From positions 52,300,508 through 52,364,507 of the forward strand of contig OY978528.1 of assembly GCA_963854835.1 (NCBI GenBank): a DNA stretch of 64,000 bases. Reading direction: 5' to 3'. Under the pieces are notes generated by a model, which was not told the DNA's origin, ran no database searches, and saw nothing but the letters and a program-made list of their open reading frames with translations. Positions 60,610 to 64,000 of the stretch are shown here, piece by piece. Each line of letters begins with the position of its first letter. Within the stretch, counting starts at the first letter, position 1. A program made the position numbers and the translations under genes. Source of the DNA: Megamerina dolium. Taxonomy: Eukaryota; Arthropoda; Insecta; Diptera; Megamerinidae.

Positions 60610-61460
60610 ACAATGGGTATCTATATACATATACTATATTTCGACATATTCGAAATATAGTATATTGTACACAAAAGTAAATATCGTACCTACTGGTACG
60701 TGTATAAGTATACACAATCACTTTCAGATTTTGTTGATTTCTAAGTTTCTTCAACTCATTCATAACATCGAAATTAACACCAAATAAACACAAATCAGTG
60801 GCGTTTCGAGGATTTCACCAATTATAGGGGTATTGTATTCATTTATTTTTTGACTGTCTTATTTAGTGAATATGTTGACCATTATTGCACAAAAGAATTC
60901 TTTGGCGCTTGTCGCTTGAACCCTACTGTGCTGCCATGTTATTGAAATGTACAATTGTTTACACCCATTCAAACAATTATCTTAAAATAAATATGCACAT
61001 ATGTTTGAGAATAATGTTATTGAGTTTGTTTGCAATATTTATTTTATATTTTATGCTAAATAATTTATGTATGTATTGGAAAATCCTCGTATATTTCATA
61101 TGCATACGAGCTTAAGGTTTTTTCATTAATGCAAATAAAAATTTTGAATTTCTATTTAATTAAATTAGAAGGTGAATTTTATGATGCCAACGACATTATT
61201 ACCAGTCATCGTGCTTGAATTTTATTGTGATTTGAAGATGTAACGTACTCATGGTATGTACGTACTGATGATTATACTGGTATTTTTATTGTTATTGCTG
61301 TTAAAAAGTTATGCCTGTGTGTATTTACAATTTAAACACATTTGAATAAGCGTCGTTATTTTTGAAATTTTGAACATTTGCATGTATACACGAATAAAAT
61401 TTCATTTTTTTATAGTTCTGCAATACTTACGATCAAAGAGCAAGTAAAATAATAATAATA
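60610..61460. other. Gene-free AT-rich stretch
   Basis: It contains the imperfect inverted repeat ATACTATATTTCG / CGAAATATAGTAT near 60638-60664. No gene. Confidence 0.5.
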
Positions 61461-61474
61461 AGAATAATGTATGT

Positions 61475-61778
61475 TGGTTCTGATCTGTAGGTCGTGGTTC
61501 AATCCCAGACTGAAGCATAACAAATTTAATATCGAAAAGATTTTTCTTTCGAACGGTACCCACCAGTCGGCAAGTAATTGGCAATTCTTCCGACAGTAAC
61601 AACTTGCCATGAAAAAGCTTATAAAAGAACTCTGTGACGAAGCTCAGAAAGAGTGATGTCAGAAGGGTTCTGCCGTTCGGAACCGGCTAAAATAAGTAGG
61701 TCCCTTCTATTACTGTCCAAGCTCGGCCAATGAGCCCTTCGGGGCTTTAAGTGCCACATATTTATTTTTTTATTTTTT
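61475..61778 (+). mobile_element. 5'-truncated SINE with intact 11-bp target-site duplication
   Basis: It starts at TGGTTCTGATCTGTAGGTCG, just after the lost box A, and keeps box B, the body and the CTTTAAGTGCCACATATTTA tail. ATAATGTATGT flanks it exactly at 61464-61474 and 61779-61789. Confidence 0.9.
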
Positions 61779-61803
61779 ATAATGTATGTGAGTTATTCAA
61801 ATA

Positions 61804-62475
61804 TTAGGCCTAGTAAAAAGAAATCTATTATTTTGGCATTTATTTTTAAATTGAAGGTTTTATTTAGCATAGTTAGAATGATCCGATTTAGGTCAAATAT
61901 GCACCGTTTCGTTCGATAACTTGTTGCCACTTTGAAGGTAATTTCATAATGCCACTATCATAGAAACCATCCTCCCTATTTTCAAAAAACTGGGACAGTC
62001 GATATTCATAAGCTTCTATTGAGGCGAATTTACCACCATAGATAGGAACAGGTAGCAATCACTTGGTGCTAGGTCCGGACTATAAGGTGGATGCATCCCA
62101 ACCAAGCTCCCGGAACTTCTGGCGAGTCACATCGATGTGTGTGGCCTGAAGTTGTCCTGATGGAACACAATTCCTCTCCTATTGGCCAAAGCTGGCCACT
62201 TCTGGGCGATTGCTTCCTTCAGACGGTCCAATGTTGATAGTACAGAACCGAATTAAGAGTTTGGCCGTAGAGGAGCAGCTCATAGTAGATGATTCCCTGC
62301 CAATCCCATAAAACACATAGCAAAAACTTCCTGACCGTCAATCCTGGTTTAGTCACCGTTTGCGCCTATCTTTCTAACGTCAACCAGCTTAACCCGATCG
62401 CACTTATACAACGCGAGATACAGATTACTAAAACATTCTATTGGAAAAATAATGGATTTCTTTTTACTACACCTT
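61804..62475 (-). mobile_element. Mariner deletion derivative (0.67 kb) keeping the catalytic C-terminal part
   Basis: Ends TTAGGCCTAGTAAAAAGAAA and (inverted) ATAAGGTGTAGTAAAAAGAAA. On the minus strand, LKEAIAQKWPALANRRGIVF then HQDN lies near 62230-62155, with the second catalytic Asp kept. YSPDLAPSD with the third Asp follows in another frame near 62080-62050, and after that the text is PSKWQQVIE-like. The N-terminal half is deleted. Frame changes make it inactive. Confidence 0.85.
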
Positions 62476-62479
62476 ATAA

Positions 62480-64000
62480 TAGCATAGACAACAAAACTTC
62501 ACTGTTTTGTGATTTTACACCAATATTAAATACAAAAAAATGAACGCAAATGCAAATGTTGATAAGTAATAAGTAGTAGGTATCTCCATTTTTCGTGTAC
62601 GGAATTATAAGAAATGCACTAAAACATGATTTGCTTAAGTAGCTGCCATTGTTTCTTATAAAAAGCAGCCTTGCACACACACACACACACATCCACCCTC
62701 TTAGGTATGTAAATATATCACTTAATCATGTGACAATAATTGTGGCAAAATGAGCCATCTCAAAAGATTTGTATACAATGTGCTGATATAATTGACAAAT
62801 CTCATTATTATTATCATCATTATCATTTATATCATATATGTATTTATTATGTTAAACATTATCCTCATTTGCTTTTTGTTAACATTATTATACAGCTTAT
62901 GAGAGTAACAAACAATAAGTAAAACAACAACCCAAGAAATCTTTATAAATATCAAATGTCACTTTCTGCATACATCGAATCTCATAATCACTCTCACCAC
63001 CAGCACCATTATCATCATCATCATCATTATCGTCATCGTCATTTATGATTATTTGCAATGAGGTGGATGAATTGGTTGGTTGGTGAAAGTTGTTCACATG
63101 CAAATGCGCAAACATGTCGCGCTTGTTTTTGCTATTCGTTGTTGCTCTATTCGTTTGTATCTATGTGTATATGTCTAACTGCATTGCACTCTGCCGCTAT
63201 TAGCCTCCTTCTCCTTTCTTTTCATATCTTAACATTTTGCATCTCAATTGACAGACACTATGGTACAGGCAGACACCTGATGTCTTGAACTCGTTTGCGA
63301 AAAACTCAGTATCAATATACCGCTACTCGAATTCTATAGAAGAGAGTAATGGTCCAAATACCCACAGAACACAAAATACTAATACGACTCTCAGTGAATT
63401 TGACAGAATCCGCTGTTCGGGTGACGTAATAATAGTCCCATTGTTCACAAGAATGTTAAAAAGATAGAAAATGTATAACCTAACCTCATTGTTGATAAAC
63501 AACACAACAAATTTAAGTCTTTTTTTGTTCTCATTGTAGTTACAATTGTTTAAAATGTGTAATTAAAAATTGATATGAAAACAATTTTTTGCATTGTTTA
63601 CATTTTTTTTCTTATTTGTTCTCCACTTTCGCAACATTGTAATTTTCTCTCGCAGTTGAAACTATTATGCGTCAGAACTAGAAAAATCCTCTTTGATTTG
63701 CGCAATCTTGTTTTCTATCATTCTACCCACGAGGTATCGTCACGTAGGGTAAAGTAACGTGAACGTAGATAATGCAGTGATTAGATTAGTGATTAGAAAT
63801 CACAGGCTGCAGTAGAAATCAGCTGTTGTATGTGTGTTCGACTGCCCTCCTCGGTGCTATGGCGTTGCCAGTCTGGCATTACTTATCTTAAAACATATGT
63901 CTTACTAGAGCGCTTTCACCTCTCTTGGAGGTGGTCCCTCCAGAGAATCGTATCGAAGATATGCTGATGCGATCATAAATTAACTCGCACCGTCACTTAT
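62480..64000. other. Gene-free stretch to the right edge
   Basis: It holds a (CA)n run at 62670-62690, (ATC)n patches near 62800-62830 and 63010-63045, and from 63700 a less AT-rich stretch with a short inverted repeat CTCTCTTGGAGG...CCCTCCAGAGA near 63923-63947. A 60-codon frame at 63285-63467 is not convincing. Confidence 0.4.

Overview
This is an AT-rich eukaryotic (nuclear) window, most likely from a higher fly. The evidence is spliced exons with GTAAGT donors, a TATA-less promoter of the Inr/DPE type, and a mobile-element load of Jockey-like non-LTR remnants, several mariner lineages, a tRNA-derived SINE, MITEs and a foldback-like element. A tephritid-like fly would fit, but that is inference. 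No bacterial, viral or organellar gene organisation is visible, and most long open frames are (TA)n microsatellites or chance.

The one confident host gene runs on the minus strand. A predicted start site at 33060 is followed by a 587-nt leader, coding exon 1 (32473-32378, 32 residues), a 21-kb first intron, coding exon 2 (11318-11121, 66 residues) and a second intron that leaves the window at position 1. The encoded N-terminus carries a PPAY motif formed across the splice junction, then a basic stretch and one membrane segment. The rest of the protein lies to the left of the window.

The left flank and introns (1-32 kb) are mostly AT-rich non-coding DNA with insertions: a SINE (1.7 kb), an RTE-like RT relic (2.3 kb), three copies of a GACG-rich element with internal repeats of about 300 bp (3.1, 5.8 and 17 kb, plus a fragment at 15.8 kb), a foldback-like element (6.8-7.6 kb), a gutted Jockey element (12.4-14.0 kb), and a MITE (29.1 kb).

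The right half (33-64 kb) is intergenic or belongs to unseen genes and is dense in nested insertions. They include a mariner split by a SINE (34.1-35.1 kb), three MITE copies made by an 844-bp tandem duplication with a mappable crossover (39-41 kb), a second mariner (45.6 kb), a possible spliced hAT-like or zinc-finger-like gene start (50.6-50.9 kb), a third mariner (52.7 kb), a MITE holding a SINE (54.4-55.3 kb), a Jockey-type relic (56.2 kb), an inverted copy of the GACG element (56.9-59.1 kb), and two deletion derivatives of one mariner that keep complementary halves of the transposase (59.3 and 61.8 kb).

The most informative features are evolutionary: exact target-site duplications that order the insertions, the mapped unequal crossover, and the foldback-like element built of inverted 30-bp tandem arrays. 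I saw no convincing new multi-gene system.
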